DNA of 64,000 bases. It comes from Jiella mangrovi (lineage in GTDB: Bacteria; Pseudomonadota; Alphaproteobacteria; Rhizobiales; Rhizobiaceae). The stretch spans positions 1-64,000 of the forward strand of contig NZ_JAGJCF010000013.1 of the NCBI RefSeq assembly GCF_017815135.1, written 5' to 3'. This document shows, in pieces, positions 1 through 10,882 of this stretch. The notes beneath the pieces were generated by a model. That model was not told the origin of the DNA and made no database searches. It was given only the letters and a program-made list of their open reading frames with translations. Position 1 is the stretch's first letter, and the number at the start of each line of letters is the position of its first letter. Both the position numbers and the translations under genes were made by a program.

Positions 1-101
<101 letters not shown>

Positions 102-1235
102 TCAGTCGAGCTCTGCCAGAAGGCCGGCGATGAGGCGGCCGCGCGAGGCGAGGCTCGACACCTCGATATGCTCGTCCAGCGTATGGACGTCGCGGCCGAC
201 GACGCCGAGCCCGTCGAGCGTCGGCAGTCCCATGGCGCCAGTGAAGTTGCCGTCCGAGCCGCCGCCTTCGGAGGCATGGGCGAGATCGAAGCCGAGTTCG
301 TTGCCGATCCGCCGGGCGCGGGCGTAAAGGTCCATCGTCCCGTCGCTCGCCTCCCAGACCGGGCGGACCACGCTCTTTTCGACGATGAAGCCGGTGCCGT
401 CCGCATTGCGCTCGTCGAAGGCGAGGATCTTCGCGGTGCCCTCATCGAGATCGCTCTGCCGCTTCGCCATGGAAAGGCACTCGGCGCGGGCAATGGTCGG
501 CACGCAGTTCACCCACTGGCCGCCATGCATGACGGAGACCGAAAAGGTACAGTCCTCGTCGGTCATGTCCTCGATTTCGATCAGCTTTCGCGCCATCATC
601 TTGACTGCCGACTGCCCGGCCTTGAGCGCCGCGCCGGCATGGCTCGGCCGCCCGATGGCGGTCAGGTGATAGCGGGCGATGGCATAGCGGCCGGTGACGA
701 CGGTGTTGCGGGCCCAGGCTGGCTCGGGAACGAGGACGTATCTGTTCTTCGCCGCCTCGGCCTCGATCATCGCCCGGCAGCCGGGCGTGCCGATCTCCTC
801 GTCGGAGGTCAGGAGAACGGTGACGGGCAGGGGCGTCTCGACGCCCATCTCGGCCAGCGCCTTGATCGCGGAGATGGCGGCGAAATTGCCGCCCTTCATG
901 TCGCAGATGCCGGGGCCCCAGCAGATGTCGCCCTCGCGCCGGAAGGGCAGCTTTTCCAAAGTGCCGAGCGGATGCACGGTGTCGAGGTGGCCGCTGATCA
1001 GGACGCCGGGCTCGCCGCGCCGCGAATGCGGAAAGGTCGCGCGGGCGCAGTCGCCGAGGCCGTCCGGGCCAGGGATGATCTCCACCGTAAAGCCGAGCTT
1101 TTCCATCTCCTCGGCGGCGAGCGCCGTCATCGCGTCGACGGATGGCTTGTCATAGGTCGGGCTTTCGCATTCGACCCAGCGCTTGAGCCCCTTGATCATC
1201 GCTTCCGCGTCGAGCGGAACTTTCGTCACGTCCAT
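102..1235 (-). CDS. M20 family metallopeptidase (glutamate carboxypeptidase/ArgE-like)
   Basis: This 377-residue protein is a zinc-dependent amidohydrolase of peptidase family M20. The metal and catalytic residues are visible: SGHLDTVHP (His83, Asp85), the bridging Asp112 in GICDMKGGN and the catalytic Glu pair 146-147 in TSDEEIGTP. The dimerisation (lid) domain follows, around GRPSHAGAAL. I start at the ATG at 1235 (MDVTKVP) because GAAGGA lies 9 bases upstream; an ATG 33 bases earlier lacks a ribosome site. It is the last gene of a minus-strand operon, 52 bp after a second M20 gene and downstream of a peptide-type ABC importer, so it probably hydrolyses an imported acylated amino acid or dipeptide. 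Family assignment is firm; the substrate is unknown. Confidence 0.87.
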   Translation of the reverse strand: MDVTKVPLDAEAMIKGLKRWVECESPTYDKPSVDAMTALAAEEMEKLGFTVEIIPGPDGLGDCARATFPHSRRGEPGVLISGHLDTVHPLGTLEKLPFRREGDICWGPGICDMKGGNFAAISAIKALAEMGVETPLPVTVLLTSDEEIGTPGCRAMIEAEAAKNRYVLVPEPAWARNTVVTGRYAIARYHLTAIGRPSHAGAALKAGQSAVKMMARKLIEIEDMTDEDCTFSVSVMHGGQWVNCVPTIARAECLSMAKRQSDLDEGTAKILAFDERNADGTGFIVEKSVVRPVWEASDGTMDLYARARRIGNELGFDLAHASEGGGSDGNFTGAMGLPTLDGLGVVGRDVHTLDEHIEVSSLASRGRLIAGLLAELD

Positions 1236-1287
1236 GTCCCTCGGTCCTTCAAAGAATTTCGTCGCCATCGCGCATCGGAAAAGGGGC

Positions 1288-2451
1288 TCAGGCCGACAGG
1301 CGCCGTTCCACCACCCGCGCCAGGAGGCTGGCGCCGATCGGCAGGATTTCGTCGTCGAGAACGAAGCCGGGATTGTGAACCGGCAGCGAGCCGCCATGCC
1401 CCACCCAGCAATAGGAGCCGGGGACCGCGTGCAGCATGTCGGCAAAGTCCTCGCTGCCCATCATCGGGCTCGGATCGGTCAGGACGTTCTCCTCGCCGAC
1501 GATCTCGACGGCCGCCTGACGCATCGCCTCGGTCTCGGCGGGGTGGTTCTCCAGGACCGAGAAGACGTTGCGGATGTCGATGGCGATCTCGCAGTCATAC
1601 ATCGCCGCCGCGCCCGCGCAGATCTCGCGCATCCGCCGGTCGAGGAGTGCGCCGACGGCATCGTCGAAGAAGCGGAACGTCCCACCGAGTTCGCAGGATT
1701 CCGGCACGACGTTATAGGCCGAGCCGGCGTTGATCTTGGTGATCGACAGGACCGCCGGCAGCATCGGATCGACATTGCGGCTGACGATCGACTGGAGACT
1801 CTGGGAGAGCGACGTCGCGATGACGATCGGGTCCTTCGCATCGTGGGGGCGGGCGCCGTGGCTGCCGCGCCCGGTGATCTTGATGTCGAAGAAGCTCGCC
1901 CCGGCCATCGCCTTGCCGGGAAACACCGCGATCTGGCCGAGATCGAGGACCGGGCTGTTGTGGAGGCCGTAGATCTCGTCGCAGGCAAAGCGCTCGAACA
2001 GCTTGTCGGCGATCATCGCGCGGGCGCCGCCGAGCCCTTCCTCTGCCGGCTGGAAGACGAACATCGCCGTTCCCTTGAAGTCACGGTTGGCGGCGAGATA
2101 GCGGGCCGCGCCGAGCAGCATCGTCGTGTGTCCGTCATGGCCGCAGCCGTGAAACCTGCCGGGATTGGTCGAGCGATAGGGAAGGTTGGTCAGCTCCTCC
2201 ATCGGCAGCGCGTCCATGTCGGCCCGAAGGCCGATGGTCCGCCCTGCGCCGCCGGTACCGCGCAGGATGCCGACGACGCCTGTCCGGCCAATCCCCGTAT
2301 GAACCTCGTCGATACCGTAGGAGCGCAGAGCATCGGCAACGATCCCGGAGGTGCGAACCTCCTCGAAGCCGATTTCGGGATGGGCGTGGAGATCGCGGCG
2401 GATCTCGGTCAGTTCCGAGGCAAAGCTCGCGATCTGGGGAATGACGGTCAT
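1288..2451 (-). CDS. M20 family amidohydrolase (hippurate hydrolase/IAA-amino acid hydrolase-like)
   Basis: This 387-residue cytoplasmic protein belongs to the M20D group of metal-dependent amidohydrolases, which cleave N-acyl amino acids such as hippurate. Diagnostic motifs are RRDLHAHPEIGFEE (residues 18-31), GLRADMDALP (75-83), the metal-binding GCGHDGHTTMLLGAA (from 102; Cys103, His105) and QPAEEG (Glu137/138). A GGAG box lies 7 bases before the ATG. It sits 88 bp downstream of the two-domain ABC ATPase and 52 bp upstream of another M20 gene. The two enzymes are from different M20 subgroups, so they may act in sequence or on different imported conjugates (inference). Confidence 0.9.
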   Translation of the reverse strand: MTVIPQIASFASELTEIRRDLHAHPEIGFEEVRTSGIVADALRSYGIDEVHTGIGRTGVVGILRGTGGAGRTIGLRADMDALPMEELTNLPYRSTNPGRFHGCGHDGHTTMLLGAARYLAANRDFKGTAMFVFQPAEEGLGGARAMIADKLFERFACDEIYGLHNSPVLDLGQIAVFPGKAMAGASFFDIKITGRGSHGARPHDAKDPIVIATSLSQSLQSIVSRNVDPMLPAVLSITKINAGSAYNVVPESCELGGTFRFFDDAVGALLDRRMREICAGAAAMYDCEIAIDIRNVFSVLENHPAETEAMRQAAVEIVGEENVLTDPSPMMGSEDFADMLHAVPGSYCWVGHGGSLPVHNPGFVLDDEILPIGASLLARVVERRLSA

Positions 2452-2539
2452 GATGGTCTCCTTGCAGACGAGCCCGGCGCGTCGCCATGCCCGTCGATGC
2501 CATTGAAATGTTCTGTCCTTCGAGGCGCCAGATCGCCGG

Positions 2540-4227
<1,688 letters not shown>

Positions 4228-4228
<1 letters not shown>

Positions 4229-5145
4229 CACGCTTCCCTTTTCTTGCCGAGCCGCGGGTCCATGACGTCGCGGGCGGTGTCGCCGAGGATGTTGATCGAC
4301 AGGATGCAGAGCGACAGGAACAGGCCGGGCCAGAAGATCAGGCCCGGCTTGATCTGGAAATAGAGCCGCCCCTCCGACATGATGTTGCCCCAGGACGGCG
4401 TCTCGGTGCCGATGCCGGCGCCGAGAAAGGACAGGATCGCTTCGGTCAGGATCGCCGAGGCGCAGACATAGGTCCCCTGCACGATCAGCGGCGCGAAGGT
4501 GTTGGGCATCAGATGCCGCCACATGATCTTCGGCAGGCTGGAGCCGACGGCGATCGCCGCCTCGACATAGGGCTCCTCGCGCGCCGACAGGACGACGGAG
4601 CGCACGAGGCGTACGACCCGGGGAATTTCCGGAATAGTGATGGCGATCAGCACCGTCCACAGGCTGGAGCCGGCGAGCGAGACGATGGCGATGGCCAGAA
4701 GAACCGCCGGAATGGCCATCAGCCCGTCCATGATGCGCATCAAAATCGCGTCCAGCCAGCGGAAGAAACCGGCGAAAAGGCCGAGCGGCAGGCCAACGAG
4801 GACGGCGACGAAAGCCGCTCCGAGGCCGACGATGAGCGAGACCTGAGCCCCGTAGAGCGTACGCGAGAAGACGTCCCGGCCATAGGCGTCGGTGCCGAAG
4901 AGATGAGTCGCCGAGGATGGTGCGAGGCGTTCCATCGGGTTCATCGCGATCGGATCGTAAGGCGCGATCAGGGGGGCGAGGAGCGCCGCGACGACGATGA
5001 CCAGCAGACACACCGCCGCGATCGTCGGCGCAAGCTTCAGATCACCGATCGCGATCCGCGGCAGGAAGCCCCGCCTGATGACCGGTTCGGCCGCAGCTTC
5101 GTCGACCTCGGCGGCAGCGGGGGAGGCGTTGCGCGTCGCAGCCAT
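4228..5145 (-). CDS. Peptide-type ABC transporter permease (DppC/OppC family)
   Basis: A 305-residue inner-membrane permease of the BPD_transp_1 family. A hydrophilic N-terminus of about 40 residues precedes the first membrane helix; the DppC hallmark FGTDAYGRDVFSR follows, then about five more helices, with an EAA-type coupling loop in the segment around YVEAAIAVGSS. The C-terminus has the family-typical NILGDTARDVMDPR. The start at 5145 overlaps the previous stop by one base (TGATG). It pairs with the DppB-type permease upstream and the two-domain ATPase downstream. Confidence 0.93.
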
Positions 5146-6086
5146 CAGTAGCGGATCCTCGGGTCCATGAAGGCGTAGGAGATGTCGATCAGCAGGTTGA
5201 TGACGACATAGATGCCGCTGGTCAGAAGGATCAGCGCCTGGATGACCGGATAGTCGCGGGCGAGGATCGCATCGACCGTCAGGCGCCCGAGACCGGGAAT
5301 GTTGAAGACGCTCTCGGTGACGACGACGCCGGAGATCATCAGGGCAAAACCGGTGCCGATGACGGTCAGGATCGGCACGGCGGCGTTGCGCAGGGCATGG
5401 CGGAAGAGAACGATGCGTTCCGACAGGCCCTTCGCCCGCGCGGTGCGGATATAGTCCTCGTCCAGGACGTTCAGCATCGCCGCACGGGTCATCCGGGCGA
5501 TCAGCGCGATGTAGATCGTCGCGAGCGTCAGGGCGGGCAGAACGATGCGCGCGAGGAACGGCCCGAGGCCGTCGCCGATGCTCCTGAAACCCTGGACGGG
5601 GAAGAGCCGGAGGTCGATGGCGAAGAGCTGGATCAGAATGTAGCCGGTCACGAAGACCGGGATGGAAAAGCCGAGGACGGAGATCGCCATGACCGCATTG
5701 TCGGTCAGGCTGCCGTGACGCCAGGCGGCAATGACACCCATCGGGATCGACAGGACCAGCGTGAACAGCATGGTCATGAGGGCGAGGCTGAGCGTCGGTT
5801 CGAGCCGCTGGCCGATCAGCGTCAGCACCGGCGTGCGCGAGATCAGCGAGCGGCCGAAATCTCCCGAAAGCAACTGGCCGCTCCAAGTGACGAACTGTGT
5901 GACCAGAGGCTCGTTCAGGCCCAGGCTCGTGCGGATCCGATCGAGTTGCTCGGGCGTCGCCATGTCTCCGGCGATGATCGCCGCGGGGTCTCCCGGCGTC
6001 AGTCGCAGGAGCAGGAACACGAACAGTGCCACGACCACGAGAACCGGGACGGAGGCCAGAATGCGACGGGCGATATAGGCCAGCAT
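5145..6086 (-). CDS. Peptide-type ABC transporter permease (DppB/OppB family)
   Basis: A 313-residue inner-membrane permease. The N-terminus MLAYIARRILASVPV and LRLTPGDPAA are typical of DppB, as are the coupling loop DYIRTARAKGLSE and the C-terminal DISYAFMDPRIRY. Length is normal for the family. It follows the solute-binding protein gene after a 100-bp gap and overlaps the next permease by one base, so the whole importer is probably one transcript. Confidence 0.93.
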   Translation of the reverse strand: MLAYIARRILASVPVLVVVALFVFLLLRLTPGDPAAIIAGDMATPEQLDRIRTSLGLNEPLVTQFVTWSGQLLSGDFGRSLISRTPVLTLIGQRLEPTLSLALMTMLFTLVLSIPMGVIAAWRHGSLTDNAVMAISVLGFSIPVFVTGYILIQLFAIDLRLFPVQGFRSIGDGLGPFLARIVLPALTLATIYIALIARMTRAAMLNVLDEDYIRTARAKGLSERIVLFRHALRNAAVPILTVIGTGFALMISGVVVTESVFNIPGLGRLTVDAILARDYPVIQALILLTSGIYVVINLLIDISYAFMDPRIRY

Positions 6087-6186
6087 GACAAGATGCCCCG
6101 CGGCGGTGGAAAATCGGAGGCGCCGCGATTGCCGCGACGCCCGGCGGTCGAAGAGCGGGGCGCCAGACGGCGCCCGAAGGATCGCG

Positions 6187-7800
6187 TCACTCCGACTTTT
6201 CGACGTTCCAGAACACCGGCACCGGCATCTTCACGATCCCGCTGAGCTTGTTGGAGATCGTCGTCGGGATCTTGTACTCGCCGACGGGGATGTAGTTGAC
6301 CACCTCATAGGCGTGCTTCTGGATGTCGGCGGCGATCGTCTTGCGCTCTTCCTCGCTCTCGGCGGCCGCGAACTTCACCCGCATCTCGTCGAGCTGAGGA
6401 TCGTCCGGCCAGCCGAACCAGGCCGCTTCCTTGCCACCACCGTTCAGCATCGGGTTGTTGATCGGGCTCCAGACCTCGGGGATGATCCAGTTGGTGAAGA
6501 ACATGTTCCAGCCGCCCTCGGCGACCGGGGACTGGCTGGCGCGGCGGGTGACGAGGGTCTGCCAGTCCATCGGCTGCATGTCGACGGTGAAGCCGGCCTG
6601 GCGCAGAAGCTGCGCGGCGACCACCGGCTGCGGCGCGACCGAGCCGACGTCGGTCGGCTGCATCAGGACAATCGGCGTGCCGTCGTAGCCGGCGTCTTCG
6701 AGCATCTTCTTGGCGACTTCGGGCTGCGGCCCCTTCATGATCAGCTCGTCGCCGACCTCGGTGGCATAGGGGGTGTTGCAGCCATACATCGTTCCGCATT
6801 TGGACTGGTAGTCGGGATTGCCGACGAGCGCCGCCAGGATCGGGTCCTGACCGAGCGCGGCCATGGCGGCGCGGCGGATCTCGACCTTGTCGAAGGGCGG
6901 GTAGAGCCAGTTCAGCCGGCCCATGGTCTGGTAGCCGAGATCGGTGAGCGTCATCACCGTCAGGTCCGGATTGGAGGCGAGCAGCGGCAGAAGGTCGGTG
7001 GGCGTCTGTTCGAGATAGTCGATCTCGCCGGAATTGATGGCGTTCACCGCGGTCTGGGCGTCCGGCATGACCACCCAGGTGACCTTGTCGACCTTCACCA
7101 CCTTGCCGCCGGCGGTCCAGCTCGGCGGCTCGTCGCGCGGGACGTAGTCCTCGTTCTTTTCGTAGACCGCCCGCACGCCCGGCTCGAACTCGGCTTCGAC
7201 GAACTTGAACGGGCCGGAGCCGGTATAGTCGGTGATCGCCTCGCCGGACGGCGTCTCGGCGACTTTCTGCGGCATGATGAAGGTCGGCAGGCCGGAGGGC
7301 TTGGCCATCAGCTCGATGGCATAGGAAAAGGGCTGCGAGAGCGTCATGACGAAGCTCTTGTCGTCCTTGGCTTCGAGGCTCTCGAGATATTTGAAGAGAA
7401 GCTGTGCGCCGCCGTCGCGCTCACCCCAACGCTTCAAAGATGCTACGGCGTCCGCCGAGGTGACCGGCGTACCGTCGGTCCACTTCAACCCGTCGCGCAG
7501 GGTGAAGGTGTAGGTCAGCTTGTCGTCGGAGACGGACCAGTCCGCCATCTGCGGCTGGGGCTTCAGGTTCTCGTCCATCCCCAGAAGCGTATCGTAGATC
7601 ATGTAGCCGTGGTTGCGGGTGATGTGCGCGGTGGTGATGACCGGATCGAGCACCCGGATGCCGGAATGCATGACGGCGCGAATCTCCTGCGCCATGACCG
7701 GCCCGGCGCCGAGACCCGAAAATGCGACGACAGAGGCAAGGAGCGCCAAGCGCACGAGACCCGTCGGCTTGAAGGCGGAAGCTTTGGCGAAGAAGGACAT
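6187..7800 (-). CDS. ABC transporter substrate-binding protein, family 5 (peptide/nickel type)
   Basis: A 537-residue periplasmic solute-binding protein, cluster C/SBP_bac_5. A Sec signal peptide is visible at the N-terminus (lysines, a hydrophobic stretch LVRLALLASVVAFSG, then a likely cut after VMA). Family features include DGLKWTDGTPVTSADAV and the GSGPFKFVE element. I chose the ATG at 7800 because GGAGA lies 8 bases upstream and the signal peptide begins there; a longer reading adds 22 atypical residues. It is the first gene of the minus-strand importer/amidohydrolase operon and diverges from an IclR regulator. The ligand cannot be read from sequence. Confidence 0.92.
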   Translation of the reverse strand: MSFFAKASAFKPTGLVRLALLASVVAFSGLGAGPVMAQEIRAVMHSGIRVLDPVITTAHITRNHGYMIYDTLLGMDENLKPQPQMADWSVSDDKLTYTFTLRDGLKWTDGTPVTSADAVASLKRWGERDGGAQLLFKYLESLEAKDDKSFVMTLSQPFSYAIELMAKPSGLPTFIMPQKVAETPSGEAITDYTGSGPFKFVEAEFEPGVRAVYEKNEDYVPRDEPPSWTAGGKVVKVDKVTWVVMPDAQTAVNAINSGEIDYLEQTPTDLLPLLASNPDLTVMTLTDLGYQTMGRLNWLYPPFDKVEIRRAAMAALGQDPILAALVGNPDYQSKCGTMYGCNTPYATEVGDELIMKGPQPEVAKKMLEDAGYDGTPIVLMQPTDVGSVAPQPVVAAQLLRQAGFTVDMQPMDWQTLVTRRASQSPVAEGGWNMFFTNWIIPEVWSPINNPMLNGGGKEAAWFGWPDDPQLDEMRVKFAAAESEEERKTIAADIQKHAYEVVNYIPVGEYKIPTTISNKLSGIVKMPVPVFWNVEKSE

Positions 7801-7884
7801 GCGAGCGTCTCCGGTTGAATGAGCGCGAGGGCCGCTGGTCGAGGCGGGATTAGCGCAATGCGCCAATCCTTTGTGGATTGAGAT

Positions 7885-7914
7885 ATGTTAGGAACACGAC
7901 TAGGATTCAGTCAA
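7885..7914 (-). promoter_or_regulatory. Candidate sigma-70-type promoter of the importer/M20 operon
   Basis: On the minus strand, TTGACT (complement of 7909-7914) is followed after 18 bases by TAACAT (complement of 7885-7890), 85 bp upstream of the substrate-binding protein start. The -35 box matches consensus at five of six positions. It overlaps the inverted repeat at 7911-7927, so a bound regulator could block RNA polymerase. This is a prediction from sequence only. Confidence 0.5.
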
Positions 7915-7927
7915 TCGCCCTGATTGA
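7911..7927. promoter_or_regulatory. Inverted repeat, candidate IclR-family operator
   Basis: TCAATC (7911-7916), a 5-base spacer, and GATTGA (7922-7927) form a perfect inverted repeat. It covers part of the candidate -35 box of the divergent transporter operon and lies 21 bp before the IclR-family start codon. That position would allow control of both directions. IclR-family proteins bind short palindromes of this size; assignment to the adjacent regulator is inference. Confidence 0.5.
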
Positions 7928-7948
7928 TCAAATGGTGTGCACTGCGAA

Positions 7949-8716
7949 ATGCCGGACCAGAAAGAAAGGCGGACCGACACCCATTTCGTGGCATCTCTGG
8001 AAAAGGCGATGCGGGTGCTGGAGGCTTTCGGAGCCGAGCGACCACGAATGGGGCTGACGGAAATCGCACGCGAGACGGGCCTCGACCGCAGCAGCGTCCA
8101 GCGCGTGACGACGACCTTTCATCGCCTCGGCTACCTCGACAAGGATCCGGCGACACGCCGCTTCAGTCCGTCGATCCGCATGACCGAACTCGCCAACGCC
8201 TATCTGTGGTCGGACGAACTCGTTCATTCGGCCATGTCCCGGCTGATCGAGCTGAGACAGACGCTCGGCGAGACCATCAACTTTTCGCGTCTCGACGGGA
8301 CGGACATCGTCTACACCATGCGCCTGCCGAGCGCCCGCACAAGCTACGCCGCGATGCTCCCGGGCAGGCGGGTGCCGGCGCTCAACACGTCGAGCGGCCG
8401 GGTCATGCTGGCGCAACGCGATCCGCACGAGCGCCTGCAATGCGTGCGCGAATGGCCGATGCGCCGCTTCACGCCAGAGACGGTGATGTCTCGCGAAAAG
8501 GTCCGCGATCTCGTGGAGATGGCAGCCGAAACGGGCTATGCGATCGCCGAAAACGAACTCCAGATGAACGAACTCGCGGTGGCCGTCGCCGTCGGGTGTT
8601 CCCGGGGGCAGCCCGGCGCCATCCACTGCTCGGTCAGCGGCACGCTGTGGAGCCGGGAGAGAGTGGAGCAGGAGGTGGTTCCGCTGCTGCGCGACGCCGT
8701 CAACGGGATCGGCTGA
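7949..8716 (+). CDS. IclR family transcriptional regulator
   Basis: A 255-residue DNA-binding regulator. A winged helix-turn-helix (about residues 14-75) contains the family-typical LEKAMRVLEAF and GLTEIARETGLDRSSVQRVTTTFHRLGYL; the C-terminal part is the IclR effector-binding domain. I start at the ATG at 7949; a GTG at 7937 would add four residues, and neither has a convincing ribosome site. It is divergent from the importer/M20 operon and ends 242 bp before the convergent end of the second ABC system. It most likely controls the divergent operon in response to the imported substrate or its product. Confidence 0.9.
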   Translation: MPDQKERRTDTHFVASLEKAMRVLEAFGAERPRMGLTEIARETGLDRSSVQRVTTTFHRLGYLDKDPATRRFSPSIRMTELANAYLWSDELVHSAMSRLIELRQTLGETINFSRLDGTDIVYTMRLPSARTSYAAMLPGRRVPALNTSSGRVMLAQRDPHERLQCVREWPMRRFTPETVMSREKVRDLVEMAAETGYAIAENELQMNELAVAVAVGCSRGQPGAIHCSVSGTLWSRERVEQEVVPLLRDAVNGIG

Positions 8717-8958
8717 GACGCGCTATCCAGAAGCCGCACATGATCCGACATGATCGCCCCGAACTGGGATTCGTCGTCCTTGATTCCCTGCGGAGGCAAC
8801 GCGATTGCAAACCCGTTGCCCTCTGCCGGCACGGCGTCGTCGCCGCCACGATCGGCACCGAGCCGCCGACTGGGACGACACGGCTGCGGCTTTGGCGTGA
8901 TCGGCGAGGCTTTCCCGCCGCCGGAGCGTTTCCGGCAATCGCCGATGGCTCCGGGAGC

Positions 8959-9897
8959 CTATCCGGGAAAATGACAGGCGACGGAAAGCCCGCCGCCGAC
9001 GTCGGCAAGCGCCGGCTCGTCCGTCGCGCATTTGGCCTGCGCCAGCGGACAGCGCGTCCGGAAGCGGCAGCCGGACGGCAGATTGACCGGGCTCGGCACG
9101 TCGCCTTCCAGCAGCTCCGCACCGTCCCTGCGCACGGCCTCGTCGGGAATCGCTCCGACGAGAGCCCGCGTATAGGGATGGCTGCGCCGTTTCCAGACCT
9201 CCTCGGCCGGACCGATCTCGACGATGCGGCCGAGATACATCACCGCGATCCGATGCGAGATGTAGCGCACGACCGACAGGTCGTGGGAGATGAAGAGATA
9301 GGCGAGGCCGAGTTCCTTCTGCAGGTCGAGAAAGAGATTGAGGACCTGCGCCTGGATCGAGACGTCGAGCGCCGAGACCGCCTCGTCACAGACGAGAATG
9401 CCGGGATCGAGGGTCAGCGAGCGGGCGATGCTGACGCGCTGGCGCTGGCCGCCGGAAAGTTCATGCGGCAGGCGCTTGAGATGATGGGCCGCGAGACCGA
9501 CCTTTTCGGCCGTCTCGAGCACCCGCGCCTTGCGCTCGGCCCGGCTGCCGATCCCGTGCACCATCAGGGGCTCTTCGATGATGCGATCGACCTTCAGGCG
9601 GGGATTGAGCGCGCCGCTCGGATCCTGGAAGATCATCTGCACGGCCCGGGCCCGCTGATGGCGGGACGGGCGTCTTGCGCCGTCGGTCACCCCGGCGATC
9701 TCGAGGACGCCATCGGTCGGTTCGGATATGCCGACGATACAGCGCGCGAGGGTCGATTTCCCGCAGCCGGACTCGCCGACGAGACCGAGCGTCTCGCCCT
9801 CATCGAGCGTCAGCGAGATGCCGTCGACCGCCCGCAGCGGCCCGCGTGCGGTCTTGTGATGGAGCTTGAGATCGCGGGTCTTCAGAATGGCGCTCAT
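8959..9897 (-). CDS. Peptide-type ABC transporter ATP-binding protein (DppF/OppF family)
   Basis: A 312-residue ATPase with Walker A GESGCGKST, signature LSGGQRQRVSIARSL and Walker B ILVCDEAVSALD. The C-terminal extension carries the oligopeptide-ATPase cysteine motif CRFRTRCPLAQAKC, which in related proteins can bind an Fe-S cluster. The ATG at 9897 follows the previous stop by one base (TGAGATG). It is the last gene of the eleven-gene operon beginning near 21.4 kb, and its end faces the IclR gene across a 242-bp gap in which I see no gene. Confidence 0.93.
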   Translation of the reverse strand: MSAILKTRDLKLHHKTARGPLRAVDGISLTLDEGETLGLVGESGCGKSTLARCIVGISEPTDGVLEIAGVTDGARRPSRHQRARAVQMIFQDPSGALNPRLKVDRIIEEPLMVHGIGSRAERKARVLETAEKVGLAAHHLKRLPHELSGGQRQRVSIARSLTLDPGILVCDEAVSALDVSIQAQVLNLFLDLQKELGLAYLFISHDLSVVRYISHRIAVMYLGRIVEIGPAEEVWKRRSHPYTRALVGAIPDEAVRRDGAELLEGDVPSPVNLPSGCRFRTRCPLAQAKCATDEPALADVGGGLSVACHFPG

Positions 9898-9898
9898 C

Positions 9899-10882
9899 TC
9901 AGGCCTCCATGCCGACGGGATGGTGACAGCGAACCGCGCGAGCCTCCGAAAGGCTTTCGAGCCCCGGGCGGCGTCCCTTGCAATCCTCCTGCGCCGAGGG
10001 GCATCGCGGCCGGAAGACGCATCCCGTCGGCCGGTCTTCCGGCGGCGGAACCTGTCCGGCGATGTCGGCGAGGCGATGGCCGGAGACCGAAAAGCTTCCA
10101 TGCGGCCGCGCAGCGATGAGGCGGGCGGAGTAGGGGTGGCGCGGCTGGTCGAGCACGGCGTCGACCGGGCCCTCTTCCACGACCTGCCCGGCATACATGA
10201 CGACCACCCGGTCGCAGACCTGCCGCACGACGCCGAGATCGTGGGTGATGAGCAGGAGCCCGAGATTGGCCTCGCGCTGCAACGTCTTCAGCAGCCGCAG
10301 GATCTGCGCCTGCACGGTGACGTCGAGGGCCGTCGTCGGCTCGTCGGCGATCAGGAGGGAGGGATTGCAGGCAATCGCGATTGCGATGACGACGCGCTGG
10401 CGCATGCCGCCCGAAAGCTGGTGCGGATATTCGGCAAGCCGGCTTTCGGCATCGGGCATGCGAACCATCTTCAGGAGGGAGACCGCGCGCTCGCGCGCCG
10501 CGCTGCCGCTCAGCCCTTCATGGGTCTGCAACACCTCGACGATCTGCGAACCGATCGTCATCACGGGATTGAGCGCCGTCAAAGGCTCCTGAAAGATCAT
10601 GCCCATGCGATTGCCCCGCAGCTTCCGCAAAGCGCTTTGCGGCATGTCGTCGAGGCGGCTGCCGTCGAGGCTGATGCGGCCACCGGAGACCCGCAGATTG
10701 GGCGCGAGGAGGCCCATGATCGCCAGGGCCGTCAGCGACTTGCCACAGCCCGACTCGCCGACGAGCCCCAGGGTCTCGCCGCGGCGGACCTGAAAGCTCA
10801 GCTGCTCGACGATCGGAATGTTGCCGCCATGGCTGATCTGGAGCTTGTCGACGGAGAGAAGCGGTTCGTCTTCCGCGGTCAT
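9899..10882 (-). CDS. Peptide-type ABC transporter ATP-binding protein (DppD/OppD family)
   Basis: A 327-residue ATPase with Walker A GESGCGKSL, signature LSGGMRQRVVIAIAI and Walker B LLIADEPTTALD, plus the C-terminal oligopeptide extension with a cysteine motif CVFRPRCPSAQEDC. The start overlaps the upstream permease stop by four bases (ATGA). It forms the second heterodimeric ATPase pair of this window, with the DppF-type protein encoded one base downstream, in contrast to the fused two-domain ATPase of the first system. Confidence 0.93.
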   Translation of the reverse strand: MTAEDEPLLSVDKLQISHGGNIPIVEQLSFQVRRGETLGLVGESGCGKSLTALAIMGLLAPNLRVSGGRISLDGSRLDDMPQSALRKLRGNRMGMIFQEPLTALNPVMTIGSQIVEVLQTHEGLSGSAARERAVSLLKMVRMPDAESRLAEYPHQLSGGMRQRVVIAIAIACNPSLLIADEPTTALDVTVQAQILRLLKTLQREANLGLLLITHDLGVVRQVCDRVVVMYAGQVVEEGPVDAVLDQPRHPYSARLIAARPHGSFSVSGHRLADIAGQVPPPEDRPTGCVFRPRCPSAQEDCKGRRPGLESLSEARAVRCHHPVGMEA

